Assembly (NCBI GenBank): GCA_964556885.1
Contig: CAZKYP010000040.1
Location: forward strand, 1-20,228
From: CAZKYP01 sp964556885
GTDB lineage: Bacteria; Planctomycetota; Phycisphaerae; Sedimentisphaerales; Anaerobacaceae
Direction: 5' to 3'
Length of the DNA stretch: 20,228 nt
Each line of letters starts with the position of its first letter. The stretch's first letter is position 1. A program made the translations under genes and the position numbers. Under the pieces are notes generated by a model. That model had not been told where the DNA came from. It was given only the letters and a program-made list of their open reading frames with translations, and did no database searches. Below are positions 1 to 7,333 of the stretch, one piece after another.

Positions 1-77
1 TGAGTTATTCATCTTGGAAATGTGCTCCCGATAAATTGGGATAAAAAATTATATTCTTAGCGTATCCGCTAAAAAAC

Positions 78-105
78 TTGTTTATCGGTCAGGCGTCATT
101 ATACA
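78..105 (+). promoter_or_regulatory. Candidate sigma-70-type promoter for the first gene
   Basis: A TTGTTT hexamer (78-83) and a TATACA hexamer (100-105) are separated by 16 bases, about 57 bases before the start codon at 163. The -35 matches the consensus only in TTG and the -10 in four of six bases, so this is weak. Between promoter and gene lies a small hairpin, GGGT-CTTA-ACCC (121-132). Confidence 0.3.
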
Positions 106-162
106 GCCGAACGACCGAATGGGTCTTAACCCGTCATACTTTACTTCAAAAGGAGAAAAAGT

Positions 163-597
163 ATGGAAAGGCAAGTGGAAAATTATATACATAACCTGCC
201 GGATGTCGACCTGCTGGAATATACAAGAAATTTCGACCATCTTCCGGAAGCTCGTGAATTTGCCCGGATTGAGCTGGCCGACCGGCATTTCTCCCCCGAC
301 CATCTGGCCGAGCTCGAAAAAGAACTACGACACCGCCAACAGGTACGCCGTGAACAGGAACGTTTGATTGCCGCCGAGCCGCTCAACACCGAATGGCGAA
401 TTGTGATTTTTCTTTGCGGGCTTTATTTCGGGATTCCGCTGCTGTTCTTTATCCCGGCATGGCAAAGGTTTCGCGAAGAAGGGGCATACCGAAGAAACAA
501 AGACATGTGTACCTTCGCTGTGGCGGGTTTTGCCGCGATTCCAATCCTGATGTTGCTTCGAATCCCGCCCTGGAGCTGGCTAATCAAGCTGTTCTAA
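163..597 (+). CDS. Small membrane protein with two C-terminal transmembrane helices, unknown function
   Basis: 144-residue protein that I do not recognise. Residues 1-76 are soluble, charged and probably helical, with an Arg/Glu/Gln-rich stretch at 50-70 (LEKELRHRQQVRREQERLIA) that could form a coiled coil. Two hydrophobic segments follow at about 79-100 and 115-136, separated by a basic loop (QRFREEGAYRRNKD), so both termini are predicted to be cytoplasmic. The start is well supported: AGGAG at 151-155 lies seven bases before the ATG. It precedes the M90 peptidase gene by about 150 bases, and that gene has its own candidate promoter, so co-transcription is not required. The gene is real on codon pattern and ribosome binding site; function is open. 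Confidence 0.7.
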   Translation: MERQVENYIHNLPDVDLLEYTRNFDHLPEAREFARIELADRHFSPDHLAELEKELRHRQQVRREQERLIAAEPLNTEWRIVIFLCGLYFGIPLLFFIPAWQRFREEGAYRRNKDMCTFAVAGFAAIPILMLLRIPPWSWLIKLF

Positions 598-681
598 AAA
601 CTTTTCCTACGTAGAAATTCAATAAAAATTCGGGTCCCCATCAAATCGTCCTGTATCCTGCAATTATTGTCATCCGAGTAT

Positions 682-709
682 TTAACAATTCGTATGAATC
701 TGGTATAAA
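682..709 (+). promoter_or_regulatory. Candidate promoter of the M90 peptidase gene
   Basis: TTAACA (682-687) and TATAAA (704-709) are spaced by 16 bases and lie about 38 bases before the ATG at 747. Each hexamer matches its consensus in five of six positions. This is among the better sigma-70-like promoters in the window. Confidence 0.45.
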
Positions 710-746
710 TACAGCCGTTTCGATTATATAAAAGGTTTCGGTGTAT

Positions 747-1514
747 ATGTTCGGATTCAAAAAAAGACGACGAAAGAAACTTGCCGCCCGGCAGTTCCCC
801 GAGCAGTGGCTGGCAATCATTATAAAGAATATGCCGCTCTACAAGCTGCTGCCGGTCGAGGACCAAAAAGAGCTGCTTCAGCATGTTCTTATCTTTTTAG
901 GTGAAAAGCATTTCGAAGGTTGCGGCGGTCTTGATATAACCGACGAAATAAAAGTCACCATAGCGGCCCAGGCATGTATCCTGCTGCTGCACCGCCGGAC
1001 GGATTACTACCCCGGTCTTTCCTCCATACTCGTATATCCGCGGTCATACGTGGTACACAGCACACGGTATCTCGGCGGTGCAATTTGGGCCGAAGGCCCG
1101 GACCATCGCCAGGGTGAATCATGGCACCACGGCTCGGTCGTACTTTCGTGGGACGACGTCCGACGCAGCGCCGCTGACATCCACGACGGCCATAACGTCG
1201 TTTTCCACGAATTTGCACACCAGCTCGACAGTTCATTCGCAAAAGGCGACGATACGCCGGTACTTAAAAATCCATCGAGCTTTATCGCCTGGGCACGTAT
1301 CCTGCAAAAAGACTACGAAAAGCTCCGGCGCGACGTCAGCCGCAACAACGCAACCTTCCTGGACCGGTACGGCGCTGTCAATCCCGCCGAGTTCTTCGCC
1401 GTCGCCACCGAATATTTTTTCGAAAAGTCACAGCAGCTCCAAAAATTACATCCGGAACTATATGAAGAACTCAAACACTTCTACCAGCAGGATCCCACAT
1501 TCTGGAATAAATAA
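747..1514 (+). CDS. mtfA: MtfA-family (M90) zinc metallopeptidase
   Basis: 255-residue protein of the MtfA/DUF980 family (peptidase family M90). In E. coli, MtfA is a cytosolic zinc aminopeptidase that binds the repressor Mlc and so influences glucose PTS expression. Family wording is clear: MFGF followed by a basic run, FEGCGGLDITDEIKVTIAAQACILLL, DYYPGL.SILVYP, the zinc motif HEFAH at 154-158 (ligands His154 and His158, catalytic Glu155), and NPAEFFAVATEYFF, whose Glu (about 215) should be the third ligand. Length fits the family. I chose the ATG at 747 because homologues begin with MFGF; an in-frame GTG lies six bases upstream at 741 and sits closer to the AAAGG at 731-735. No PTS or Mlc gene is visible, so the physiological target here is unknown. 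It is convergent with the histidine kinase. Confidence 0.88.
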   Translation: MFGFKKRRRKKLAARQFPEQWLAIIIKNMPLYKLLPVEDQKELLQHVLIFLGEKHFEGCGGLDITDEIKVTIAAQACILLLHRRTDYYPGLSSILVYPRSYVVHSTRYLGGAIWAEGPDHRQGESWHHGSVVLSWDDVRRSAADIHDGHNVVFHEFAHQLDSSFAKGDDTPVLKNPSSFIAWARILQKDYEKLRRDVSRNNATFLDRYGAVNPAEFFAVATEYFFEKSQQLQKLHPELYEELKHFYQQDPTFWNK

Positions 1515-1562
1515 TCAGGCAGCTATAAAAGATACAAAAAGACTTAGTTGTGCAATATAATT

Positions 1563-3521
1563 TTATGATGCAGCTTGATTTGAAGAACTGACAGAATTAG
1601 AAGTAAGATTTTCTTTTTGATAACCACCTCTGGCTAATGGAAGTGTAAACCACAATGTTGTACCTTGCTTATAGACAGATTCAACACCTATTTGTCCACC
1701 ATGCCTTTCCACGATTTTTTTACAAACAGTCAAGCCGATACCTACCCCCTCATAGCTATATTCAGTATTTAACCTTTTAAAAGGTTTAAAAACTTCTTTA
1801 AGGTATTCAGCTTTAATACCTACTCCATTGTCAACTACTTCAATGCGAGCCATTTTATTACCATCATTGCTCACCTTTATAACTATTTTCGGTTGTTCAT
1901 CTTCTTTTTGAAATTTCAAGCTGTTCGCCATTACATGATGTAAGACCTGCCGAATATCGTCACGACAACCTCTGATAACAGGCAAAGCCTGCGGCAGCAC
2001 TAAATTTGCCTTTGTTCTTTCGAACTCTAATTTTAAATCTGTACTTTTTATTTGCTCTATCATTACATTCAAATCAATTTCATCGAACTCTTCTTTATCT
2101 GTGGCGGCTTTAAGATAAAACTTCAATCCTTTCACCATCTGCGCCATCATATCGACGCCCGCCATCATAAAGTTCAAGTTCTCAATTTGATCATCATCCA
2201 ATTTGTTTTTAAGGGAACGAACCAGCTCGTCTGCAAATGTGGAAATTTTTCTGACCGGTTCACTCAAATGATGAGAAGTAATGAAAGCAAACTGCTTAAG
2301 CTCTTCGTTGGCCGCTGTTAATTTCTCAATAGTCGTTTCCAGTTCTTCATTGAGCTTTTGTAATACCACCTCGGCTTTCCGACGTTCGGAAATTTCATTT
2401 CTAAGCTCGGAAGTCCGCTCTTTCACTTTAACTTCCATCTGGTCATAGGCCGATTGCAGTTCCTTTTCCGCCTGTCTTCTTTTGACAATCTGGTCACGAA
2501 GACTCGAATATAATTTTGTCAGCCTGAACTCGATCTTCTGGATATACACATAAAACAACAGACACAACGACACTCCAATAATGACACAGATGGTCGTCAG
2601 AACTACCGAAAATGTTTTCAACGCCGCTTCCGTTGAGGTAACATCCTTCATAACAACAATATGACCGACTTCCCGGTTCCCGGCATCAACCAAATGCACG
2701 AACCCGCTTCGATACTTATGATCACCGATATATAAACTCGGCAAGGATGTACACTTTTTACTCACGACTTTCTTTATATTCTGAAGGGATTTTTCCGATA
2801 GATTCTCGAACGTGGAATCAGCTATAACTGTATCGGGAAGAAAATTCCAATCACCCTTACGCCCCATCATTCTCATGCCTTCTTCCCAGCCGGAGCGATT
2901 GACAAATTCCTTATCGATCACAGCCATGAGCTCGACGTTAAATATTTCTTTCATCACCGGTAAAATGTGTTCGATTTCCTCGCCAAGCTCGATATAACCG
3001 ACCAGCTTATTATCAATCAGCCACGGATGAACAACACGCAGCGTAAAAGTCCCGAAAGTCCCCAGTTCAATCCCCCATACAGTTTCGGTCCGGTCTGCGG
3101 TCTCCTGCATCGTGAACCTGTTTATATAGTCCCCGTTTTTAGGCGGATTATGAACTCTTAAAAAACATGTTCTGTCGAGTTCATGATAATAAAAATGAGT
3201 CACTTTATATTTGGAACGAATATCCTCGAATATAGGCAATGAATATTCGAGCAATTCATCACGGTCCTTTTCGAGCCAGATTCTTTGTAACTGCCTGTCC
3301 CTGACGATGAAATCGATCATGCCGTTCATCAGGTGTGCATCTTCCTGAAGATACTTTTCGAAAAGTTTATGCGTCCCATCGACGTTCAGCTTCACTTCAT
3401 GAAGCAGGTTACGCCGCTCCAGCATATATCCGCCGAGAATTGAAGATCCCAATAAAATCAGTACCGCCAAACTTAACGGTGCCAAAACTGGAACGGTAAT
3501 TTTTTGATTATTAGTCTGCAT
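1563..3521 (-). CDS. Orphan membrane sensor histidine kinase with periplasmic Cache-like domain
   Basis: 652-residue sensor kinase. Order: transmembrane helix 1 (about 11-32); extracytoplasmic sensor (33-300) with KVTHFYYHELDRTCFLRVHNPP, IELGTFGTFTLRVVHPW and GYIELGEEI, wording I associate with double-Cache sensors of the dCache_3 type; transmembrane helix 2 (about 303-327); a long coiled coil (335-410); a HisKA-like dimerisation domain with FITSHHLSEPVRKI (phospho-acceptor probably His417); and an HATPase with N box (DDIRQVLHHVMANSLKF, 521-537), G1 (DNGVGI, 564-569), F box (VFKPFKRLN, 577-585) and G2 (GVGIGL, 592-597). All catalytic boxes look intact, so the kinase should be active. No response regulator lies next to it. 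A strong Shine-Dalgarno is not visible before the ATG. The kinase-core half is noticeably more AT-rich than the sensor half and the flanking genes. Confidence 0.9.
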   Translation of the reverse strand: MQTNNQKITVPVLAPLSLAVLILLGSSILGGYMLERRNLLHEVKLNVDGTHKLFEKYLQEDAHLMNGMIDFIVRDRQLQRIWLEKDRDELLEYSLPIFEDIRSKYKVTHFYYHELDRTCFLRVHNPPKNGDYINRFTMQETADRTETVWGIELGTFGTFTLRVVHPWLIDNKLVGYIELGEEIEHILPVMKEIFNVELMAVIDKEFVNRSGWEEGMRMMGRKGDWNFLPDTVIADSTFENLSEKSLQNIKKVVSKKCTSLPSLYIGDHKYRSGFVHLVDAGNREVGHIVVMKDVTSTEAALKTFSVVLTTICVIIGVSLCLLFYVYIQKIEFRLTKLYSSLRDQIVKRRQAEKELQSAYDQMEVKVKERTSELRNEISERRKAEVVLQKLNEELETTIEKLTAANEELKQFAFITSHHLSEPVRKISTFADELVRSLKNKLDDDQIENLNFMMAGVDMMAQMVKGLKFYLKAATDKEEFDEIDLNVMIEQIKSTDLKLEFERTKANLVLPQALPVIRGCRDDIRQVLHHVMANSLKFQKEDEQPKIVIKVSNDGNKMARIEVVDNGVGIKAEYLKEVFKPFKRLNTEYSYEGVGIGLTVCKKIVERHGGQIGVESVYKQGTTLWFTLPLARGGYQKENLTSNSVSSSNQAAS

Positions 3522-3959
3522 AGCCAGCTACCAATTCCGGCCTAAATCGATGAAAATTACGCATTATCTATATACATTACCTGCTTAATTAATTATTTTC
3601 GGTCCAATATCAGCCCTCCTTAACTCAACACAGGTTTATTTTTCATGTTTTTTTTCAATTCAAGTTTATTGATACCATACATCAATATTTGATGGTTTAT
3701 CACAATCACCAATTTTATTGGCCGGTTGGATTATAAGCCGGGTCACACGGTAATTCTTAACCATATCCACTCGGTTAGAAGATTCGGCGAGCATAGACAG
3801 TCTATAACCGTTGATATAGGCATTGAAAAAGCTGTTTTGTTTGTTCAAGAGAGCCGGTATAATAACCGACTGTGAGTAAAAGGTTAGTCATGTACCCTGA
3901 GTGGTACAAGGCTGATAGACAAAACATAAAATATTTTGAATATTTAAGAATGGAAGAGT
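3522..3959. other. Intergenic region between divergent kinase and beta-propeller genes
   Basis: This 438-base AT-rich stretch holds the upstream regions of both flanking genes. I see no convincing gene. A TTG-initiated 60-codon frame on the - strand (3666-3848) has no ribosome binding site and no recognisable sequence. A good Shine-Dalgarno-like AAGGAGG on the - strand (3615-3621) is followed only by a four-codon TTG frame. The small dyad GTACC-N6-GGTAC lies around 3891-3906. Confidence 0.5.
3837..3864 (+). promoter_or_regulatory. Candidate promoter of the propeller-aroE run
   Basis: A perfect TATAAT (3859-3864) is preceded at 16 bases by TTGTTT (3837-3842). It lies about 95 bases before the start codon at 3960 and would drive the propeller, shikimate-dehydrogenase-like and His-rich genes. 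The -35 is weak and the evidence is consensus matching only. Confidence 0.35.
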
Positions 3960-5342
3960 ATGAAGAAAGAATACCTTACCAGGTTTTTGGCAATGTCTTT
4001 TGTAATCCTAACAATCACGGGAGCAACTCACGCCGGTACGGACGATGCAAAGTACGAAGTTACCGAGCAATCAATCTGTACTTTACCTCAGGACATGCTT
4101 CGCAGAGACATCAGCGATAAAGGCTTCCACTTTGCCTACACGGCCCGTAAAGACAAACAGCAAGTGATTTTCGTGGACGGCCGGCCGGGCGAGGTATACG
4201 ATTACATAAACTTTCTAACATTCAGCAGCGACGGCTCGCGATTCGCTTATGCGGCTGGTAAAGACAAGAAGTGGTTCATGGTCGTTGACGGTCAGCCCCA
4301 GTTACAGTCTCAATACGATGCCATCAGAGAAATCGCATTCAGCCCCGACGGCAAGCGCCTGGGATATGCGGCCAAAGAGGGACAAAATTACTTCTTTGTA
4401 ATCGACGGCAAGCCGGAAATACCTTGCAAGGAATTTGGCCGCCGCACGTTGACTTTCAGCCCGGACAGCAGCCGCACGTTTTACGTAATCCGAACCGAGG
4501 AGGACTGGCAGCTTGTCTGCGACGGCAAACCGATACCTGAATATAACAGATTTAACTACATGGCTTTCAGCCCGGACAGTAAACATTTCGTATTCGCCGC
4601 ATTCAAGGATGGCAAGTGGTTAGCTGTAGTGGACGGTCAACCAAAAGAAAAGTACGACAAATTCGGAAATGATGGATTCGTCTTCAGTCCCGACAGTAAG
4701 CATATCGCATATTCGGCACAGGAAGGTGATAAATATTTTGTAATTCTCGACGATAAACCCGGAGCCGCCTACGACCAGATTGTTAACGGCACTCTCACTT
4801 TCAGCCCTGAAGGTGATCATCTGGCTTACGCCGCGAAGAAGGCCGACGGTTATTGCATAGTGCTCGACGGCAAAGAGGGACCTGTTTACGATGAAATCGG
4901 TTCGCTCACATTCGGTCCCGACGGGAAAAAATTCGTACACACAGCAAAAAAAGATAAACAGTGGCACGTAGTCGATAATAACGAGCCGGAACCTGCCTTC
5001 GACGGCATCAGCCAACCTGGTGCGGCCTTCAGCCCCGACGGCGAAAAACTCGTTTACGTAGGAAGAAAAGATAAAAAATATTACGTAGTGACAAACGGCA
5101 AGTTGAGTTCACCTTACGACGGCGCCATCCTGCCGGTTTTCAGCTCGGACGGGAAAAACATGGCCTATGTTGCAAACGATAACAAGAAGTTCTTCGTGGT
5201 TGTTAACGGCGAGCCCGGTCCTCAATACGATAATATCCTCCAGGGCGGCCCGGTCGTTCAGGATGACGGCACGACAGAGTACCTGGCTATGAAGGATAAA
5301 ACAATATACCGAGTAAAGCACGCTCCCAAAAAAGAACAATGA
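3960..5342 (+). CDS. Exported beta-propeller protein with about 11 WD40/TolB-like repeats
   Basis: 460-residue protein with an N-terminal signal peptide (MKKEYLTRFLAMSFVILTIT, cleavage probably near THA-GT at 24-26), so it acts outside the cytoplasm. The rest is a regular array of 37-39-residue units reading F-S-P-D-G/S...AY-A-x-K-D-K...VVDG-x-P...YD. Clear unit starts fall at Phe88, 127, 166, 203, 242, 281, 318, 357 and 394, with a partial unit before the first (about 55-87) and a degenerate one after the last (about 431). This is WD40-like/TolB-like beta-propeller architecture; no enzyme motif is visible, so a binding or scaffold role is likely. The start is supported by GGAAG (3952-3956), although the spacing is short. 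Its TGA overlaps the ATG of the next gene (ATGA), so the two are translationally coupled. The ligand is unknown. Confidence 0.85.
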   Translation: MKKEYLTRFLAMSFVILTITGATHAGTDDAKYEVTEQSICTLPQDMLRRDISDKGFHFAYTARKDKQQVIFVDGRPGEVYDYINFLTFSSDGSRFAYAAGKDKKWFMVVDGQPQLQSQYDAIREIAFSPDGKRLGYAAKEGQNYFFVIDGKPEIPCKEFGRRTLTFSPDSSRTFYVIRTEEDWQLVCDGKPIPEYNRFNYMAFSPDSKHFVFAAFKDGKWLAVVDGQPKEKYDKFGNDGFVFSPDSKHIAYSAQEGDKYFVILDDKPGAAYDQIVNGTLTFSPEGDHLAYAAKKADGYCIVLDGKEGPVYDEIGSLTFGPDGKKFVHTAKKDKQWHVVDNNEPEPAFDGISQPGAAFSPDGEKLVYVGRKDKKYYVVTNGKLSSPYDGAILPVFSSDGKNMAYVANDNKKFFVVVNGEPGPQYDNILQGGPVVQDDGTTEYLAMKDKTIYRVKHAPKKEQ

Positions 5343-6202
5343 CGTCACAGGCAAAAAATTATAAAGCAGAATTGGTTGGGGTATTCGGGCATCCTGTCGC
5401 GGAGAATCCAACGATTATTATGCAGGAAGCAGCTTTTGGTGCTTTAGGCCTGAACTGGAAGTATCTGACAATCGAGGTTTACCCACAGGATTTGGAAGAC
5501 GCCGTCAAAGGAATGCGTGCGATGAATATGAGAGGGATAAATCTCACGATTCCGCACAAGGTGAATGTCTTAAAATACCTGGACGAAGTTGCACCCGACG
5601 CCGCCTTGATAGGGGCCGTCAATACAGTCCGGCGCGAGAGAAATAAATTAATCGGAGAAAATACCGACGGAAAGGGTTTCCTGCAATCTCTAAAGCAGGA
5701 TGCAGGGACCGTTCCGGAGGGCAAACTAATCGTTATTTTGGGAGCAGGCGGCGCCGCCCGCGCTATAAGCGTGGAACTGGCTCTTGCCGGGGCCGGACAT
5801 ATAACGATTGTTAATCGCACCATATCACGGGGAATGGAACTGGTCAGGCTGCTCAATGAAAAAACAAAGACGATTGCAAAATTTGCAGAATGGGATGACG
5901 ATTACAATGTCCCGCCCGAGACGGAAATTTTGGTAAATGCGACATCCATCGGTCTGTTTCCCGACACAGATATCATGCCGAACATAGATTACGAAAGTAT
6001 CACTGACAGCATGATTGTATGTGACGTCATCCCCAATCCTCCTCGAACCGCCTTCCTGCAAGAAGCAGAAGCACACGGGGCGACAACACTTGACGGGCTG
6101 GGTATGCTGGTCTACCAGGGGGCGATAGGTTTCAAGATGTGGACCGGTCTGGATGCACCCGTGGACGTGATGTATCAGGCGCTAAAAAAAGAATTCGAAT
6201 AA
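5339..6202 (+). CDS. aroE: Shikimate dehydrogenase-like NAD(P)-dependent oxidoreductase
   Basis: 287-residue member of the AroE family, which reduces 3-dehydroshikimate to shikimate with NADPH in aromatic amino-acid synthesis. Seen: catalytic Lys in INLTIPHK (Lys74), GAVNT (Asn95) and GENTDG with the catalytic Asp110, the nucleotide loop GAGGAA (135-140), the NRT cofactor loop (159-161) and the C-terminal signature DGLGMLVYQGA with Gln260. Length is normal. Odd: the N-terminal carboxylate-binding motif, normally G.P..HS.SP, reads GHPVAENPTII (17-27), so both substrate-binding serines are replaced (Asn and Thr) and the usual His is Glu. This may be a relative with a different substrate, such as a quinate/shikimate-dehydrogenase-like or other AroE paralogue, rather than the pathway enzyme. 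The gene overlaps the preceding propeller gene by four bases (ATGA). Family is certain, substrate is not. Confidence 0.85.
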   Translation: MTSQAKNYKAELVGVFGHPVAENPTIIMQEAAFGALGLNWKYLTIEVYPQDLEDAVKGMRAMNMRGINLTIPHKVNVLKYLDEVAPDAALIGAVNTVRRERNKLIGENTDGKGFLQSLKQDAGTVPEGKLIVILGAGGAARAISVELALAGAGHITIVNRTISRGMELVRLLNEKTKTIAKFAEWDDDYNVPPETEILVNATSIGLFPDTDIMPNIDYESITDSMIVCDVIPNPPRTAFLQEAEAHGATTLDGLGMLVYQGAIGFKMWTGLDAPVDVMYQALKKEFE

Positions 6203-6217
6203 TTTACAAAAACATAA

Positions 6218-6577
6218 ATGGACGATATCCACTTTCATCATAATCATCAACCGAATCCTCTGGATATCAAGCAGCTTGCCGAATTCGACGCAACTATTGC
6301 GAACCTGACGCAGAGCGAGCAGAGGCGCCGCCGAGTAATTTACCTGCGCGACGCGGCCGAAAAAATCAAAGTCGGCAAGTCCTTTTTAAAAGGTTTCGGC
6401 TGGCTCATGATTCCGTTTGCAATTATCCCGATATTCTGGCCGTTCTTCGGTATTTTATGGTTCTTTAGAAAAAAGGCCGGATCGATGATGGAAATCCAGT
6501 TCAAAAACGCACTCGATTACTGGGGCATCCACGAATCGCTAATCGATGACTATCTATCCGAAGACACCTTCGATTAA
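6218..6577 (+). CDS. His-rich one-helix membrane protein, unknown function
   Basis: 119-residue protein not recognised. The N terminus is strikingly His-rich (MDDIHFHHNHQPNP, five His in the first ten residues). A helical, basic region (16-57) follows, then one long hydrophobic segment at about 58-83 (GFGWLMIPFAIIPIFWPFFGILWFF), possibly a tight hairpin because of its internal prolines. The tail is acidic (SLIDDYLSEDTFD). It starts 15 bases after aroE with no clear Shine-Dalgarno, which fits read-through translation within the propeller-aroE operon. The His cluster could bind metal, but nothing shows that directly. It is probably expressed with its upstream neighbours. Confidence 0.6.
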   Translation: MDDIHFHHNHQPNPLDIKQLAEFDATIANLTQSEQRRRRVIYLRDAAEKIKVGKSFLKGFGWLMIPFAIIPIFWPFFGILWFFRKKAGSMMEIQFKNALDYWGIHESLIDDYLSEDTFD

Positions 6578-6630
6578 AAACTCATTTTCCCGCCGGCAAT
6601 TATTTTAAGTGTTGGATATCTGAAATCCCG

Positions 6631-6819
6631 TCATTGACAATTGCTATAATAATCTCTGTGTTTTTTAAGTTCTCGGTCAGGGCTCGAGCTGTCGTAATGG
6701 GAGCCACAAAGACATAATTTCGGCCACCCTTTGGTCCCGTCATTGATATATCGATTGATGAAAGATTCAGTCTCACACTTGGCTTTATAGCCTATTTTAA
6801 TGATGTCTTGTGTATCCAT
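6631..6819 (-). CDS. Possible small Cys-containing protein (doubtful)
   Basis: A 62-codon ATG-initiated frame on the - strand inside the gap before the RND genes. A GGAAAG sits about ten bases before the ATG (plus-strand 6830-6835). The product is hydrophilic and has four Cys (15, 36, 38, 61) including CLCG, which could be a small metal site, but I do not recognise it. Isolated, short and lacking context, it may be chance. Confidence 0.2.
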   Translation of the reverse strand: MDTQDIIKIGYKAKCETESFINRYINDGTKGWPKLCLCGSHYDSSSPDRELKKHRDYYSNCQ

Positions 6820-7241
6820 CGTTTTGTTCTTTCCACATTACTCTAATCGTTCATAAAAATCTCTTTCTTTCAAATATGTAAGACGTTCGTTAAAACGGTT
6901 TCTTACGAAAATTCAGAAATTTTCTGTAAAAAATTGCTCCGCAAAACGAACCATTTGACAATTCACAAAACATAAATAACAACGGAACGGCATCTTAAGA
7001 CCATTCACCCAAGACGAGTTATATGCAAAAAATTACCTTCCGTGGAATTCATCCCCCGTCTCTCGGGCAAAAAACAGCGGCAAACCAAGAAAAATAGAAA
7101 AATATCGAAATAAAACAACACCACATCAATTTAAGAAGGGGAACATCACCCCTTGCATATAATAATTGAAATGTTTACAATATGGGTTTTGAATAATTTC
7201 TTATGAATAGCAGTGAATTCAAGGAAAAATAAATTTTAGAC

Positions 7242-7268
7242 TTGACAAAGTAAAACGATTGTTTTAAT
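7242..7268 (+). promoter_or_regulatory. Promoter of the RND efflux operon
   Basis: A perfect -35 TTGACA (7242-7247) is followed at 15 bases by TTTAAT (7263-7268), or at 17 bases by TAATCT (7265-7270), about 65 bases before the adaptor start codon. A palindromic operator covers the spacer and -10, so a bound repressor would block RNA polymerase. Confidence 0.5.
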
Positions 7269-7292
7269 CTCTCGTATAAAACAGTTGTTTTA
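7251..7292. promoter_or_regulatory. Two palindromic operators, TetR-type by shape, before the RND genes
   Basis: Two 16-bp palindromes: TAAAACGATTGTTTTA (7251-7266) and TAAAACAGTTGTTTTA (7277-7292). The six-base arms are identical in both copies and perfectly complementary; the four-base centres differ. Centre-to-centre distance is 26 bp, about two and a half helical turns. The first overlaps the RND promoter, the second covers the probable start of transcription. Arm length and centre size fit dimeric TetR/AcrR repressors of efflux pumps; that family assignment is inference. Confidence 0.6.
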
Positions 7293-7333
7293 AGACAGAA
7301 AGATATTCTCATTAAGAAATAAAGATTGATCCA

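Larger units (their letters stand above)
6578..7333. other. Long AT-rich non-coding gap upstream of the RND genes
   Basis: About 756 bases with no convincing gene on the + strand. Noted: one small - strand frame (6631-6819, listed separately); an imperfect hairpin at 6878-6906 (GTAAG-A-CGTT, loop, AACG-GTTT-CTTAC); a perfect palindrome CAGAAA-T-TTTCTG at 6914-6926; and the promoter/operator region at 7242-7292. RND operons often have a TetR-type repressor gene at this position; none is present. I cannot tell whether the gap is a decayed gene or a long regulatory region. Confidence 0.5.

Noticed and set aside
57..72. Perfect palindrome TTAGCG-TATC-CGCTAA near the left edge
   Set aside because: Considered as a terminator, but the + strand side is followed by A rather than T and the - strand has no T run after the stem; no assigned role.
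3600..3625. Strong AAGGAGG on the - strand upstream of the kinase
   Set aside because: The only start at useful spacing is a TTG followed by three codons and a stop; it is too far from the kinase ATG to serve it, so it is taken as chance or at most a tiny leader.
3666..3848. 60-codon frame on the - strand between the kinase and the propeller gene
   Set aside because: TTG start, no ribosome binding site and no recognisable sequence; treated as intergenic.
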